64,000 nt of DNA from Moheibacter stercoris (GCF_040545805.1 NZ_JBEPMO010000004.1:62001-126000); one strand, 5' to 3'; numbered from the stretch's first letter, positions 1 through 9,562 are shown. The notes: generated from the sequence alone by a model not told the origin. Translations and numbers: made by a program.

Positions 1-2
1 CC

Positions 3-854
3 ATGAAAACAATCTTTTTAACCCTTATTCTACTTATCTCACTTTGTTCATTTGGACAAATCCAGCGCGATTTTCAAAAAGCTGAAATCCATTTCAAAAA
101 TGGCGAAACCCTCAAAGGTTGGATTTATGACGAGTTTGCCCAAAGTGACAAACAATCAAAATCCGACGAAAAAGGCTCAAAATATTTTACCGGAACCTCA
201 ACCTTTGACATGGCATCACGATATGCCAATTTCCCAACGGTTCTGAAGAAAATTACCTACAAAGAAAACTATGACGATGGGCAACAACAGCAATTCCCAG
301 ATGATTCCATAGACTTTGTTATCGTCAACAATCCAGACGGAACTTCCAGCACCTACCAAACTCTTCAATTCATACGTCCAAGTTTAGACGAAAACAAAGA
401 GTCCATACGTATGGATACCGTTAACCGAAAAATTTGGGCGCCTTTACTGAAAGAAGGAAAATTGAAATTGTACGGATTTTTTACTTGGCAAAATTATAAA
501 AGAAGTTCATGGAGCGATGTATATTTTCAATTTGAAAATGAAGATTATGCCTATCAATTCTATTTACCCCATAAAATCTACAAATTTGATACCCATCAAA
601 ACCATGCAAAAAAAGCGATCGAACAAGCCTTCCGTAACTGTCCCTATTTCATGAAAAATCTTGAAACCATTTCCTCTGGTTTTATAGAAGATTTAAAAAA
701 TTCCTTCTCATCCTTTACAAAAGAAGAAGGACAGCTGATAAAGTCTTATCCGAAAGACCAACGACAAATGATTGAATATGAAGTCATGGAAAAACGTTCC
801 TATGTCCCATATTTCAATCTTTATAATTTGTACATGCAACACTGTGGACAATAA
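3..854 (+). CDS. Secreted protein of unknown function
   Basis: A 283-residue protein whose first 18 residues form a typical Sec signal peptide ending near CSFGQ, so the ATG at base 3 is a credible start even though it lies at the window edge. The mature part is polar, rich in Lys, Tyr and Phe, with no transmembrane segment and no motif I recognise. It ends just before a strong terminator that it shares with the converging gene downstream. Likely periplasmic or outer-membrane associated; the function is unknown. Confidence 0.7.
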   Translation: MKTIFLTLILLISLCSFGQIQRDFQKAEIHFKNGETLKGWIYDEFAQSDKQSKSDEKGSKYFTGTSTFDMASRYANFPTVLKKITYKENYDDGQQQQFPDDSIDFVIVNNPDGTSSTYQTLQFIRPSLDENKESIRMDTVNRKIWAPLLKEGKLKLYGFFTWQNYKRSSWSDVYFQFENEDYAYQFYLPHKIYKFDTHQNHAKKAIEQAFRNCPYFMKNLETISSGFIEDLKNSFSSFTKEEGQLIKSYPKDQRQMIEYEVMEKRSYVPYFNLYNLYMQHCGQ

Positions 855-856
855 AA

Positions 857-878
857 AAAGCCGGATACTTCCGGCTTT
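857..878. terminator. Bidirectional terminator between converging genes
   Basis: A perfect 9-bp stem (857-865 with 870-878, core GCCGGA) and a 4-base loop sit 3 bases after the stop of the rightward gene and 22 bases from the end of the leftward one. A/T runs flank both sides, so it can serve both directions. Confidence 0.85.
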
Positions 879-899
879 ATATTTGTAGATAGTATATTT

Positions 900-1496
900 T
901 TATTTCATTCCTTTTTTGACCATTCCAGCCAAAGTTTTTCCTGTTTTGGCATATCCTTCCGCAATACGGTCATTGTTGTTGGCAACACCCACAAAATTCC
1001 CATCACCCGGAGCATTTTGACTATTGATCACCGCCAAAACTTTTCCTGGATTTGCTGTTTCAACAAACTTTAAAAGTGTACTCACTTTTGCTGGTTGCTT
1101 CATGACACCTGCAAACCATCCTGGATAAATCCAAGTCGTTTCCACAATCACGGTATATTGTGCACTTGAATTTTTAGCCGCTTTGATGTTGGAATTTTTA
1201 TTCAAAGAAGCGATAAACTTGTCGCCAAAATCACCTTTGGATTTTTCCCAATCGGTCAACCATTTGTCCGCTTCAGCCTTTCCTTTATCATCCCCAATTT
1301 CTTTGGTTCGTTTGGCAATGTATTCTTCTTCTGACATTTTCTCATTGTAGAAAGTAGTTTTGTCAAAATTCATTTCCACATTCAATTCGGTTTGACCTTT
1401 TAAAAATGTTAAATCACCCGATTCAAATTTCATTTTTTGAGCAGAAACCAACACGGTAAATGCCGCAAATAAGGTTAAAAATAGTCTTGTTTTCAT
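900..1496 (-). CDS. Secreted protein of unknown function, Flavobacteria-type
   Basis: A 198-residue protein with a signal peptide (MKTRLF to about VSAQ, residues 1-19). The mature protein starts with KMKFESGDLTFLKGQ and has a central charged stretch rich in Lys, Glu and Asp. No membrane segment or catalytic motif is evident. It lies just downstream of the leftward arm of the pigment cluster (12 bases after the ligase gene, same strand), so it may be co-transcribed, but nothing in its sequence links it to pigment chemistry. I do not recognise the family. Confidence 0.7.
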   Translation of the reverse strand: MKTRLFLTLFAAFTVLVSAQKMKFESGDLTFLKGQTELNVEMNFDKTTFYNEKMSEEEYIAKRTKEIGDDKGKAEADKWLTDWEKSKGDFGDKFIASLNKNSNIKAAKNSSAQYTVIVETTWIYPGWFAGVMKQPAKVSTLLKFVETANPGKVLAVINSQNAPGDGNFVGVANNNDRIAEGYAKTGKTLAGMVKKGMK

Positions 1497-1507
1497 AGTA
1501 TTCTTTG

Positions 1508-2812
1508 TTATAAATTTGATTTTCTTTTGTCTACAAATGTGATACTTTTTCTTGAGTTTTCAGGAAATTTTATGCGCATAATTTCCTGTTCTGCAATAAA
1601 TTGAATTTTGGGACTTACCCGAACTTTCGCTCGAAATCGGTCTTTAATTCTGTCTTGCAATTCTTCGGATTCTTCTATACAAAATACCTTGACCAAAATT
1701 TCATCTTCATTGATTTCGCTTGAATAAACCTCAATCACATGATGTTTCACCTCTTCAAAATCATTCAATAAATCTTGCAAGGAAGGCGGATAAAGAGAAG
1801 TTCCCTTGTACTTGATCATTTGTTGTTTGCGACCAATCAAGGGTCCTAATCGCATGGTCGTTCTACCACAGCCACAAGGTTCATAAAACGCCTGCACAAC
1901 ATCACCTGTTTTATAGCGCAAAAGCGGCATTGCTTCAACCCCCAATGTCGTCACCACCAATTCGCCTGGTTCTCCAGCTGCAACGGGCCGATTTTGATCA
2001 TCCAAAAATTCGCAAATAATTAATTCCGGATGTAGGTGACCTCCCTTTCCATGACTGCATTCCGTAAAAGCGGTCGCCATTTCGGTAGAAGCATAGGTTG
2101 AATACAATTCAATATCCCATTTCGATTTGATTCTTGTAGCCAAAACATTGTCCGAAAAATCTGGATTTCGCAAAGGTTCGCCAATGCAAATTGCTTTTTT
2201 GATGCTTGAATGACGATAGTCAATTCCTTTTTCTTCCGCGAATTCGATCATCTTCAACAAAAAAGAAGGAACACAAATCAAAGTGTCAGGTTTTACTTTT
2301 TGAATGGTATCCCATTGCAATTCTGGAACTCCAGAACCTACGCGAACAACTCCAATTCCTGCTTTTCTAGCACCTAAAAAATACGCCAATCCTGCCATGA
2401 ATCGACGATCTATGGTGGTGGTCATTTGAATGATACTGGATTCGCTTAAACCCGCACACTGATACGAAAGTGCTTCATTGTAGGCCAAACGATCCAAATC
2501 GGAATCGGTTAAACCAATCATAACCGGATCACCTGAAGTTCCCGAAGTTGTCACATAATCGGCAATTTTGGTTCGGTCTACACAAAGAAATTGATCATTG
2601 TGTTTCTGCAAATCATCTTTGGTTGTAACGGGAATTTTGGCCAAATCTTGAATGGTTTTGATGTCCAATATATCGATTTCGTTTTCCGCAAAAAGAGCCG
2701 AATAATAAGGTGATTTCTCGTTTAGATACAACAATTGTTTTCTCAATTCTTGTTCTTGAAATCGTTCAATTTCAAATTCCGATTGGGTTTCTATTTCAGG
2801 TAAATTGATCAT
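1508..2812 (-). CDS. AMP-forming acyl/aryl ligase of the phenylacetate-CoA ligase (PaaK) type, flexirubin starter activation
   Basis: A 434-residue adenylate-forming enzyme of PaaK length. The ATP-binding loop TTSGTSGDP is at residues 88-96, the adenylate-contacting motif YASTEM at 240-245, and RYKTGD at 299-304; the small C-terminal lid domain follows. The leftward arm of the pigment cluster and the tyrosine ammonia-lyase across the divergent promoter suggest it activates 4-coumarate (or a related aryl acid) and loads it on CoA or the cluster ACP. Substrate is inferred from context. It follows the C45 lipoprotein gene by 3 bases, so the two are co-transcribed. Confidence 0.85.
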   Translation of the reverse strand: MINLPEIETQSEFEIERFQEQELRKQLLYLNEKSPYYSALFAENEIDILDIKTIQDLAKIPVTTKDDLQKHNDQFLCVDRTKIADYVTTSGTSGDPVMIGLTDSDLDRLAYNEALSYQCAGLSESSIIQMTTTIDRRFMAGLAYFLGARKAGIGVVRVGSGVPELQWDTIQKVKPDTLICVPSFLLKMIEFAEEKGIDYRHSSIKKAICIGEPLRNPDFSDNVLATRIKSKWDIELYSTYASTEMATAFTECSHGKGGHLHPELIICEFLDDQNRPVAAGEPGELVVTTLGVEAMPLLRYKTGDVVQAFYEPCGCGRTTMRLGPLIGRKQQMIKYKGTSLYPPSLQDLLNDFEEVKHHVIEVYSSEINEDEILVKVFCIEESEELQDRIKDRFRAKVRVSPKIQFIAEQEIMRIKFPENSRKSITFVDKRKSNL

Positions 2813-2815
2813 TCT

Positions 2816-4483
2816 TTAGTTTAGTTTTCGTTCTGATTTTTGAATTCGCTTAAGCAAAAATTCACGATCAGGAACAGTCGTTATTTCTTTTTCCAAGGCA
2901 TTTCGATAATGAATCAATGCGTTTTCATATTCTTTTTGGACAAAATAATATTCGCCCACCATAAAATGCGCTTTCCAAAATTCGGGATTTAATTCGATAA
3001 AATGAATCAAATCCGACGCTTCTATTTTTTCTTTGGTATTGATTTTCTCTTGGATGTATTGTAATTTCTTCTTGAATTCTTCATAGTTTTTCAATTCCAG
3101 CGAATGCACAAAAGGATCTTCCGCAATCGTCAAAGAGTCCACATATAAAGTCAAAGGTTTCGTTGAATTTTCCATTTTTTGAAATACCTCATCCAAATCA
3201 TAAGCGACGAAAGCTCCCAATTGAAAAGGATTGGCCGAAACCCACATCAAACGATCTTCTGGTTGAAAAATCACACCATGATGTGATAAAAGTTGATTGA
3301 TGGATTTCTCATTTCCCATCCCAATATTTTGATCTTTCAAACCATTTTGGTTACGCAAAAATTCGGCTGCCAATTCAGGTGTAATTGGCGGATTTTTTTC
3401 TACCAATTCGTTCATACGATCAAATCGATATTGCGAATGGGAATTTTGGATGGCATTTAGATTTCGTTTGTCGGTCTCGTATAAGTTGCTTTGGAAATGG
3501 TTAGAACATACCAATAATTCGGCTGAATTTTCTACTTGAAAAACATCCATTTTCTTGGGTGAAACTTCAATCAAAATCGCAGATCCATCCTCTGCACTTC
3601 CCACCATGATGGATTCCGCCACAAAAACTTCGCGCTTTTTAGCAATCTCAATCGCTTGTTCAAAATTGGAGGCATATTGTAAAATCTCTCTTGCCAGAAT
3701 AGAAATCGGGGTTTTCGCCACCAATGGAATGGATGATTTTCCCGCATTAATCGTAATCGTCAAGCCTTTTTCATTCATTCCTGAAACAACGCCAATCATT
3801 CCTGGCCAAGTAAGGATCGCATGTTTGTGTCCATCGGTAGGATTGATGAAGGCAATGATTTTGTTTTCGGCAAATTCATCCGAAACATAAAAGTCAAAAT
3901 TTCGACCCAAAATCAATTTCCCATCCGCCGACTGATTTCCCCAAGCTGCGAAGGACGTACAACCCACCATAGCCAAATCTTGCAAGGCGTGTCCTATATC
4001 GTGTGCGGCATGAAAATAGAGGGTTCGCCAATAATTGGGAGCCACAAATTCAAATTCTTTGGAAGTATACTGCGAGATTCCAAAAATCTCTTCTTTGTAT
4101 TCGTCTGTTACGTGTTTGTCCAACTTTCGGTTAAAAAAGCGCAAAAATCCGCGAACCAAACCTTGTTGAAATTTGGAAGGAACCAATTCTTTTACGCGAT
4201 CCACAAAGACTTTTTCTTGGTTATAAATGTATTCTTCGGCTAATTTCCCATTGGCAATTCCGCGCTCATAAGGACTTCCTTCTAAATACAATTCCCAAAT
4301 TCCAAAGGGATTCTTCTGAAAACGATTGTTTCCAACTAGGTAAGCATCTTTGTCAATTTCAATTCGTTCAAAATTTAAACTTTCATTTACTGCAACCTGC
4401 GGAATATTCTTCAAATTCGCGCAAGCAGAAAAAACGAAAAGAATTAGAACACAAACAAAATATTTAAGAGGAAAATTCATCAA
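2816..4483 (-). CDS. Lipoprotein with C45-type (acyl-CoA:6-APA acyltransferase-like) Ntn domain and C-terminal TPR
   Basis: A 555-residue protein. The lipobox FSAC puts the acylated cysteine at residue 21, followed by a variable linker and then the C45 N-terminal-nucleophile region. The predicted self-cleavage site is G174-C175 in VGCTSF, with the family motifs GRNFDF and MNEKGL downstream. The last 60 residues (YYFVQKEYENALIHYRNAL) look like a TPR. C45 enzymes make or break amide or ester acyl bonds, so this envelope lipoprotein could act late in pigment assembly or turnover. It overlaps the FAD enzyme gene by 4 bases, showing translational coupling. Function in flexirubin synthesis is inference. 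Confidence 0.8.
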   Translation of the reverse strand: MMNFPLKYFVCVLILFVFSACANLKNIPQVAVNESLNFERIEIDKDAYLVGNNRFQKNPFGIWELYLEGSPYERGIANGKLAEEYIYNQEKVFVDRVKELVPSKFQQGLVRGFLRFFNRKLDKHVTDEYKEEIFGISQYTSKEFEFVAPNYWRTLYFHAAHDIGHALQDLAMVGCTSFAAWGNQSADGKLILGRNFDFYVSDEFAENKIIAFINPTDGHKHAILTWPGMIGVVSGMNEKGLTITINAGKSSIPLVAKTPISILAREILQYASNFEQAIEIAKKREVFVAESIMVGSAEDGSAILIEVSPKKMDVFQVENSAELLVCSNHFQSNLYETDKRNLNAIQNSHSQYRFDRMNELVEKNPPITPELAAEFLRNQNGLKDQNIGMGNEKSINQLLSHHGVIFQPEDRLMWVSANPFQLGAFVAYDLDEVFQKMENSTKPLTLYVDSLTIAEDPFVHSLELKNYEEFKKKLQYIQEKINTKEKIEASDLIHFIELNPEFWKAHFMVGEYYFVQKEYENALIHYRNALEKEITTVPDREFLLKRIQKSERKLN

Positions 4484-5700
4484 ATCAATACATGGGCAAT
4501 GGCTTGAACCGCTCGATCGTGTTTGGCAACAAATGGATTTTCCTTATCCCAAACATAACCCGCCAAAACTGCACAAATTTTACGTCTGACATCTTCGTTT
4601 ACTTCTGGATGGAAAAATAATTTTTGCAATTCACCTGTGTACCATGTTTTCACATAGGAACGAAATACATTGACTCCATACATGATGTATTGTTCGTATT
4701 CGGTTTCCCAATCCACCGTTTCGCCTCTTAATTGTCTGATGGCTAATTTTGCGGACAAAGCTCCCGACTCGGTTGCAAAACAAACGCCCGATGAGAAAAC
4801 CGGATCTAAAAATTCTGCCGAATTTCCTGTTAAGGTAAATCCGGGACCGTATAATTTTTTCACTGCTGCCGAATAGGAAACGATTTTTTTGGGTTCAAAT
4901 AAAAATTCAGCTCCTTTGAATCGTTCTTTATAATAGTCAGATTGATTGATAATGTTGTGAAAGGTTTCGGTTAAGTCATCGGTTTCGATAGACTCCAAAA
5001 ATTCTTTCGGACTAACCAATCCTAACGAAGAAACGCCATCTGAGAAAGGAATTACCCAAAACCAATTTTTCTGTGAAAGGACATCAAAGGTAATCTGCGT
5101 TCCTTCTACTCCTTCTGGTCTATTTTTATCGTTGACATGAACAAAAATTGCTGCCATCGGATCCAAAACACTCGGTGCATCCAAATCCAATAACCTTGGC
5201 AACACACGACCATATCCGCTTGAATCGATGATGAATTTTGCATGAATTTGCTTGGTTCCTTCTGCATTTACTACGGTGGTGATAGAATCTGTTCCATGAA
5301 ATTCTACGTTTTCGACTCCAGTTTCAAATTCGATATCGACGCCGCGACTTTCTAAAATATCGGTTAAGGTTTTGTCAAATTCCGCACGAGGCAACTGCCA
5401 AGTCCAATCCCAACCTTCGGAAAACTTTTGGCTAAAATCGAAATTACAAACTTCCTCGCCACGTAAAAATCGCGCTCCAAATTTCTTTTCAAAATTCTTT
5501 TCTAAGACACCTTCAATGAATCCTGCTTCATCAAAATGATCCATCACACGAGGGATTAAACTCTCACCAATCACAAATCTTGGAAACTTCTGTTTTTCGA
5601 CAACCTTCACCTTAATTCCATTCTTGTGTAAAATGGAAGCTGCAACCGCGCCAGAGGGGCCTGCGCCAATCACCAAAACGTCAACGTTTTCTGTTTTCAT
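4480..5700 (-). CDS. FAD-dependent halogenase/hydroxylase-like enzyme of the flexirubin cluster
   Basis: A 406-residue flavoprotein. The Rossmann motif GAGPSG is at residues 12-17, GESLIP at 45-50, a Lys in KKFGARF at about residue 73, and WFWVIP at 213-218, matching the WxWxIP signature of flavin-dependent halogenases. A flavin-binding segment (GNSAEFLDPVFSSG) is at 292-305. These features fit the phenol-type halogenase or closely related hydroxylase branch. Flexirubins are often ring-modified, including by chlorine, so a tailoring role on the aryl or resorcinol ring is likely. First gene of the leftward arm, starting 82 bases from the ammonia-lyase. Halogenase versus monooxygenase cannot be settled from sequence alone. 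Confidence 0.8.
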   Translation of the reverse strand: MKTENVDVLVIGAGPSGAVAASILHKNGIKVKVVEKQKFPRFVIGESLIPRVMDHFDEAGFIEGVLEKNFEKKFGARFLRGEEVCNFDFSQKFSEGWDWTWQLPRAEFDKTLTDILESRGVDIEFETGVENVEFHGTDSITTVVNAEGTKQIHAKFIIDSSGYGRVLPRLLDLDAPSVLDPMAAIFVHVNDKNRPEGVEGTQITFDVLSQKNWFWVIPFSDGVSSLGLVSPKEFLESIETDDLTETFHNIINQSDYYKERFKGAEFLFEPKKIVSYSAAVKKLYGPGFTLTGNSAEFLDPVFSSGVCFATESGALSAKLAIRQLRGETVDWETEYEQYIMYGVNVFRSYVKTWYTGELQKLFFHPEVNEDVRRKICAVLAGYVWDKENPFVAKHDRAVQAIAHVLI

Positions 5701-5722
5701 CGTTTATGTCTTAATTTTCAAC

Positions 5723-5730
5723 CAAATTTA
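5723..5730 (-). promoter_or_regulatory. Candidate -7 element for the leftward pigment arm
   Basis: On the minus strand this reads TAAATTTG, an exact match to the Bacteroidetes -7 consensus TAnnTTTG, 22 bases upstream of the FAD enzyme start. No clear -33 element was found at the expected distance. Confidence 0.45.
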
Positions 5731-5742
5731 GTTAGATATTCT

Positions 5743-5750
5743 TAAATTTG
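5743..5750 (+). promoter_or_regulatory. Candidate -7 element for the rightward pigment arm
   Basis: TAAATTTG matches the Bacteroidetes -7 consensus TAnnTTTG, 31 bases upstream of the ammonia-lyase start. Together with the minus-strand copy 12 bases away it makes a compact divergent promoter for the whole pigment cluster. Confidence 0.5.
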
Positions 5751-5781
5751 TCGGCACTCTACTAAAAAAACCTAATTTAGT

Positions 5782-7299
5782 ATGATTCAATTAGATGGTA
5801 TGATATCCCTGAAAGAGTTTCAGGGCGTTTTGTTTGGCAATGACAAAGTAGAATTAACTGATTCCCTTCAAGATAGAGTGGAAAAAAGTTATGAGTTTTT
5901 ACAAAAATTCGCTGAAAATAAAATAATTTATGGGGTCAATACGGGCTTTGGACCGATGGCTCAATATAAAATAGATGAAGAGGAAAAAATTCAACTTCAA
6001 TATAACTTAATTCGTAGTCACTGTACGGGAATGGGAGAAGAACTTCCCTTGTTGTATGTGAAATCAAGTATGCTGGCGAGAATGAATACACTTTCTTTGG
6101 GAAGGTCTGGAATTCATCTTACCGCAATTCAATTGATGAAGGAAATGATCAACCGCGATATTTATCCGGTCATTTACCAACATGGAGGCGTTGGCGCAAG
6201 TGGAGATTTGGTTCAATTGGCCCATTTGGCTTTAGCATTGATCGGTGAAGGCGAAGTTTATCACCAAGGTGTTAAGAAACCAACCCAAGAAGTCTTTGCA
6301 AAAGAAGGGCTAGAACCTTTGAAAGTTCATTTACGCGAAGGTTTGGCTTTGATGAATGGAACTTCTATCATGTCAGGAATTGGTATCGTGAATTTGATTT
6401 ATGCAGAAAGATTGTTTGATTGGGCGATTTCTTGTTCGGCTTTGATCAATGAAATCATGGCAGCTTATGATGATCACCTTTCCGAAACCTTAAATGCTAC
6501 GAAACGCCATTCGGGTCAACAAGTGGTGGCAACCAAAATGCGCGATTTTCTAAGTGGAAGTCAATTGATCCGCAAAAGAGAAGAGCATTTGTACAATGGA
6601 AAAAATCAAGAAAGCATCTTCAAAGACAAATTGCAAGAATACTATTCGATCCGTTGTGTGCCGCAAATCTTAGGTCCAATCTACGAATGCATCGAGAACG
6701 CGAAAAAGATTTTGATTGAGGAAGTCAATTCCGCCAATGACAATCCGATTGTGGACATTGAAACACAAAATGTCTACCATGGAGGAAATTTCCATGGAGA
6801 TTATGTTTCCTTTGAAATGGACAAATTGCGTATTGCCATTACAAAATTGAGTATGTTGCAAGAACGTCAATTGAACTATTTATTGAATCCTTCCTTGAAT
6901 GAAATGCTTCCTGCATTTGTGAATTTAGGGAAATTAGGATTCAACTTTGGAATGCAAGGAGCGCAATTTACTGCGACTTCAACAACGGCTGAAAATCAGA
7001 CGTTATCCAATTCCATGTACATTCACAGCATTCCCAACAACAAAGACAATCAAGATATTGTCAGCATGGGAACCAATGCTGCTTTGTTGACGAAAAAAGT
7101 AATTGAAAATTCCTTTGAAGTTATTTCCATTCAATTGGTCACGTTGATTCAAGCTATTGATCAGTTGGGTTGTAAAGAGAAATTATCCCCAAAAGGAAAA
7201 GAAACTTACGATGCCATTCGAACAATTGTTCCGACCTTTAGTGAAGATATGGTCTTAACGCCTTATTTAAACAAAGTGAAGGAATTCATCATGAAATAA
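5782..7299 (+). CDS. Tyrosine ammonia-lyase (MIO aromatic amino acid lyase)
   Basis: A 505-residue member of the HAL/PAL/TAL family. The MIO-forming Ala-Ser-Gly is at residues 139-141 (GGVGASGD), and the active-site motif YGVNTGFGPM is at 50-59. The selectivity region reads LIRSHCTGMG (77-86). A Ser-His pair there is histidine-lyase-like, but the characterised Flavobacterium johnsoniae tyrosine lyase from its flexirubin cluster has the same pair and closely similar flanking sequence from memory. It converts tyrosine to 4-coumarate, the likely starter of the aryl polyene chain. First gene of the rightward arm; FabG follows after 8 bases. Length is normal for the family. Confidence 0.88.
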   Translation: MIQLDGMISLKEFQGVLFGNDKVELTDSLQDRVEKSYEFLQKFAENKIIYGVNTGFGPMAQYKIDEEEKIQLQYNLIRSHCTGMGEELPLLYVKSSMLARMNTLSLGRSGIHLTAIQLMKEMINRDIYPVIYQHGGVGASGDLVQLAHLALALIGEGEVYHQGVKKPTQEVFAKEGLEPLKVHLREGLALMNGTSIMSGIGIVNLIYAERLFDWAISCSALINEIMAAYDDHLSETLNATKRHSGQQVVATKMRDFLSGSQLIRKREEHLYNGKNQESIFKDKLQEYYSIRCVPQILGPIYECIENAKKILIEEVNSANDNPIVDIETQNVYHGGNFHGDYVSFEMDKLRIAITKLSMLQERQLNYLLNPSLNEMLPAFVNLGKLGFNFGMQGAQFTATSTTAENQTLSNSMYIHSIPNNKDNQDIVSMGTNAALLTKKVIENSFEVISIQLVTLIQAIDQLGCKEKLSPKGKETYDAIRTIVPTFSEDMVLTPYLNKVKEFIMK

Positions 7300-7307
7300 A
7301 TTTCAAA

Positions 7308-8048
7308 ATGACAAAACTAAAATATGCATTGGTAACGGGAGGTTCCAGAGGTATTGGACGTGAAACTTCCCTAAAAATCGCAACAGAATTGGGCTATCCA
7401 GTTTTGATCAATTACCAATCCAACCAATCGGCTGCCGAGGAAACCTTAAAAATGATTTGCGATGCTGGCGGAAAAGGAGAAATCATCCAATTTGACGTCA
7501 ACAATGCCGAGGATGTGAATGCAAAATTGAATGCCTGGAAAGACGCCAATCCCGATGCGATAATCGAAGTTTTGGTCAACAATGCTGGTATTACTCGAGA
7601 TGGATTGCTGATGTGGATGGAATCGGACGATTGGAACCAAGTGTTGCAAACAACCTTGAATGGGTTTTACAATGTAACCCGAAATCTCATTCAGGATTTA
7701 TTGAAAAATCGATACGGAAGAATCATCAATGTAGCCTCTGTTTCGGGAATGAAGGGAACAGCGGGGCAAGTGAATTATTCGGCTGCAAAAGCTGGATTAA
7801 TTGGGGCAACCAAAGCATTGGCACAAGAAATCGCCAAACGAAACATCACCGTAAATGCGGTGGCTCCTGGTTTTATCGAAACCGATATGACGAGTGATTT
7901 GGATCAATCTGAATTGAAAAAAATTGTACCTTTAAATCGTTTCGGTAAAGCTGAAGAAGTAGCAGATTTGATTTGCTTTTTGGCGTCCCCAAAAGCATCT
8001 TATATCACAGGAGAAACCATCAACATCAACGGCGGAATTTACGCATAA
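7308..8048 (+). CDS. 3-oxoacyl-ACP reductase (FabG-like), polyene chain
   Basis: A 246-residue short-chain dehydrogenase. The nucleotide motif TGGSRGIG is at residues 10-17, NNAG at 91-94, and the catalytic Ser144, Tyr157 and Lys161 (NVASVSG, YSAAK) are all present. It reduces the beta-keto group after each ketosynthase step. It sits between the ammonia-lyase and a ketosynthase in the same operon. It is probably dedicated to the pigment rather than the housekeeping FabG, which should lie elsewhere in the genome. Confidence 0.9.
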   Translation: MTKLKYALVTGGSRGIGRETSLKIATELGYPVLINYQSNQSAAEETLKMICDAGGKGEIIQFDVNNAEDVNAKLNAWKDANPDAIIEVLVNNAGITRDGLLMWMESDDWNQVLQTTLNGFYNVTRNLIQDLLKNRYGRIINVASVSGMKGTAGQVNYSAAKAGLIGATKALAQEIAKRNITVNAVAPGFIETDMTSDLDQSELKKIVPLNRFGKAEEVADLICFLASPKASYITGETININGGIYA

Positions 8049-8066
8049 TATTTTTTTTTAGGGCAA

Positions 8067-9287
8067 ATGAGACGAGTGGTCATTACAGGAATGGGAATTT
8101 ATTCTTGTTTAGGGAAAAATTTAGAAGAAGTTAAAGATTCCTTATTTCAAGGAAAATCAGGAATCATCTATGACCCTGAACGCAAAGATTTTGGCTATCG
8201 CTCTGCTTTAACTGGATTTGTAGAATCTCCCGATTTAAAAAAAGACTTGAATCGTCGCCAACGTATTTCGATGGGTGAAGAAAGTGAATATGCTTTTGTT
8301 GCCACCCAAGAAGCCTTAAAAAACGCAGGAATTACAGAAGAGTTTTTTGACAACAATATTGTTGGATTATTATATGGTAATGATTCCGTTTCGAAATCCG
8401 TTTGGGAATCCATTGAAATTGCACGCCAAAAAAAGGATACAACTTTGGTTGGTTCTGGGGCCATTTTCAAATCGATGAATTCCACAGTAACCATGAATCT
8501 TTCCACGATTTATAAAATCAAAGGAATCAATATGACCATTAGCGCAGCTTGTGCAAGTGGATCGCATTCGATTGGCTTGGGTTTTATGATGATCAAACAA
8601 GGATTGCAAGACATTGTAATTTGCGGTGGAGCACAAGAAACCAATTTATATTCGATGGGAAGTTTTGACGGATTGGGTGTGTTTTCAGTTCGTGAAGATG
8701 AGCCTACAAAAGCTTCTCGACCATTTGATAAGAAGCGAGATGGATTGGTTCCAGGTGGCGGCGCAGGAACCATCATTTTAGAAGAATATGAATCAGCCGT
8801 AAAAAGAGGCGCTCCTATTTTGGGCGAAATCATTTCGTATGGATTTTCATCCAATGGTGACCATATTTCCACGCCCAATGTGGATGGTCCCATGCGTGCC
8901 ATGCAGATGGCAATGGATTTAGGCAATATGCGCCCCGAAGACATTCACTACATCAATGCGCATGCTACTTCTACTCCAATTGGCGATGCAAATGAAGCCA
9001 AAGCGATTGATCAACTTTTCAGTCATGATGCGTATGTTAGTTCCACAAAATCCATGACAGGACATGAATGTTGGATGGCTGGAACGAGTGAAGTGATTTA
9101 TTCGATGTTGATGATGCAACATGATTTCATCGCGCCCAATATCAATTTGGAAGAAGTGGACGATGCTGCAAAAAATTTGAATTTAGTTAAAAATACGTTA
9201 AACCAAAATTTTGATGTATTTTTGTCGAATTCTTTCGGATTTGGCGGAACCAATTCTGCCTTGATCGTGAAGAAGATCAAAAACTAG
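8067..9287 (+). CDS. Beta-ketoacyl-ACP synthase (FabF-type KAS), polyene elongation
   Basis: A 406-residue condensing enzyme with the full catalytic set: Cys162 in SAACASGSHS, the first His in NAHATSTPIGD and the second in SMTGHECWMAG. The glycine-rich FGFGGTNSA tail closes the thiolase fold. It elongates ACP-bound acyl chains by decarboxylative condensation with malonyl-ACP. The ACP gene starts 9 bases downstream. This is one of three ketosynthases in the cluster with an intact Cys-His-His triad. Confidence 0.9.
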   Translation: MRRVVITGMGIYSCLGKNLEEVKDSLFQGKSGIIYDPERKDFGYRSALTGFVESPDLKKDLNRRQRISMGEESEYAFVATQEALKNAGITEEFFDNNIVGLLYGNDSVSKSVWESIEIARQKKDTTLVGSGAIFKSMNSTVTMNLSTIYKIKGINMTISAACASGSHSIGLGFMMIKQGLQDIVICGGAQETNLYSMGSFDGLGVFSVREDEPTKASRPFDKKRDGLVPGGGAGTIILEEYESAVKRGAPILGEIISYGFSSNGDHISTPNVDGPMRAMQMAMDLGNMRPEDIHYINAHATSTPIGDANEAKAIDQLFSHDAYVSSTKSMTGHECWMAGTSEVIYSMLMMQHDFIAPNINLEEVDDAAKNLNLVKNTLNQNFDVFLSNSFGFGGTNSALIVKKIKN

Positions 9288-9296
9288 AATGTAACT

Positions 9297-9548
9297 ATGA
9301 CAAGAGAAAAAATTATTCAAACAATCAATGATTTTTTGGTGGATGAATTTGAGGTGGATTCTGCAGTAATTAGCCCTGATGCCAACATGAAAGAATCTTT
9401 GGATTTGGACAGTTTGGACTATGTAGATTTGGTCGTGATTATTCAATCAAATTTTGGAGTAAAATTAGAAGGAAAAGACTTTGAAAACATCCACACGTTT
9501 GAAGACTTGTATAATGTTGTTGAAGAAAAATTTCACGCTATCGCTTAA
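9297..9548 (+). CDS. Acyl carrier protein 1 of the pigment cluster
   Basis: An 83-residue acidic protein with the phosphopantetheine attachment site LDLDSLDYVD (Ser39) and the four-helix pattern of ACPs. It lies between a ketosynthase and an acyltransferase gene. It carries either the growing polyene chain or the alkyl chains for the resorcinol half; a second ACP gene lies at 20595. Confidence 0.92.
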   Translation: MTREKIIQTINDFLVDEFEVDSAVISPDANMKESLDLDSLDYVDLVVIIQSNFGVKLEGKDFENIHTFEDLYNVVEEKFHAIA

Positions 9549-9562
9549 ATCTACTTTTTACA

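Noticed and set aside
5782..7299. Histidine ammonia-lyase (HutH) as the call
   Set aside because: The Ser-His pair in the selectivity loop is HutH-like, but there are no other hut genes, and the context and overall sequence match flexirubin tyrosine lyases.
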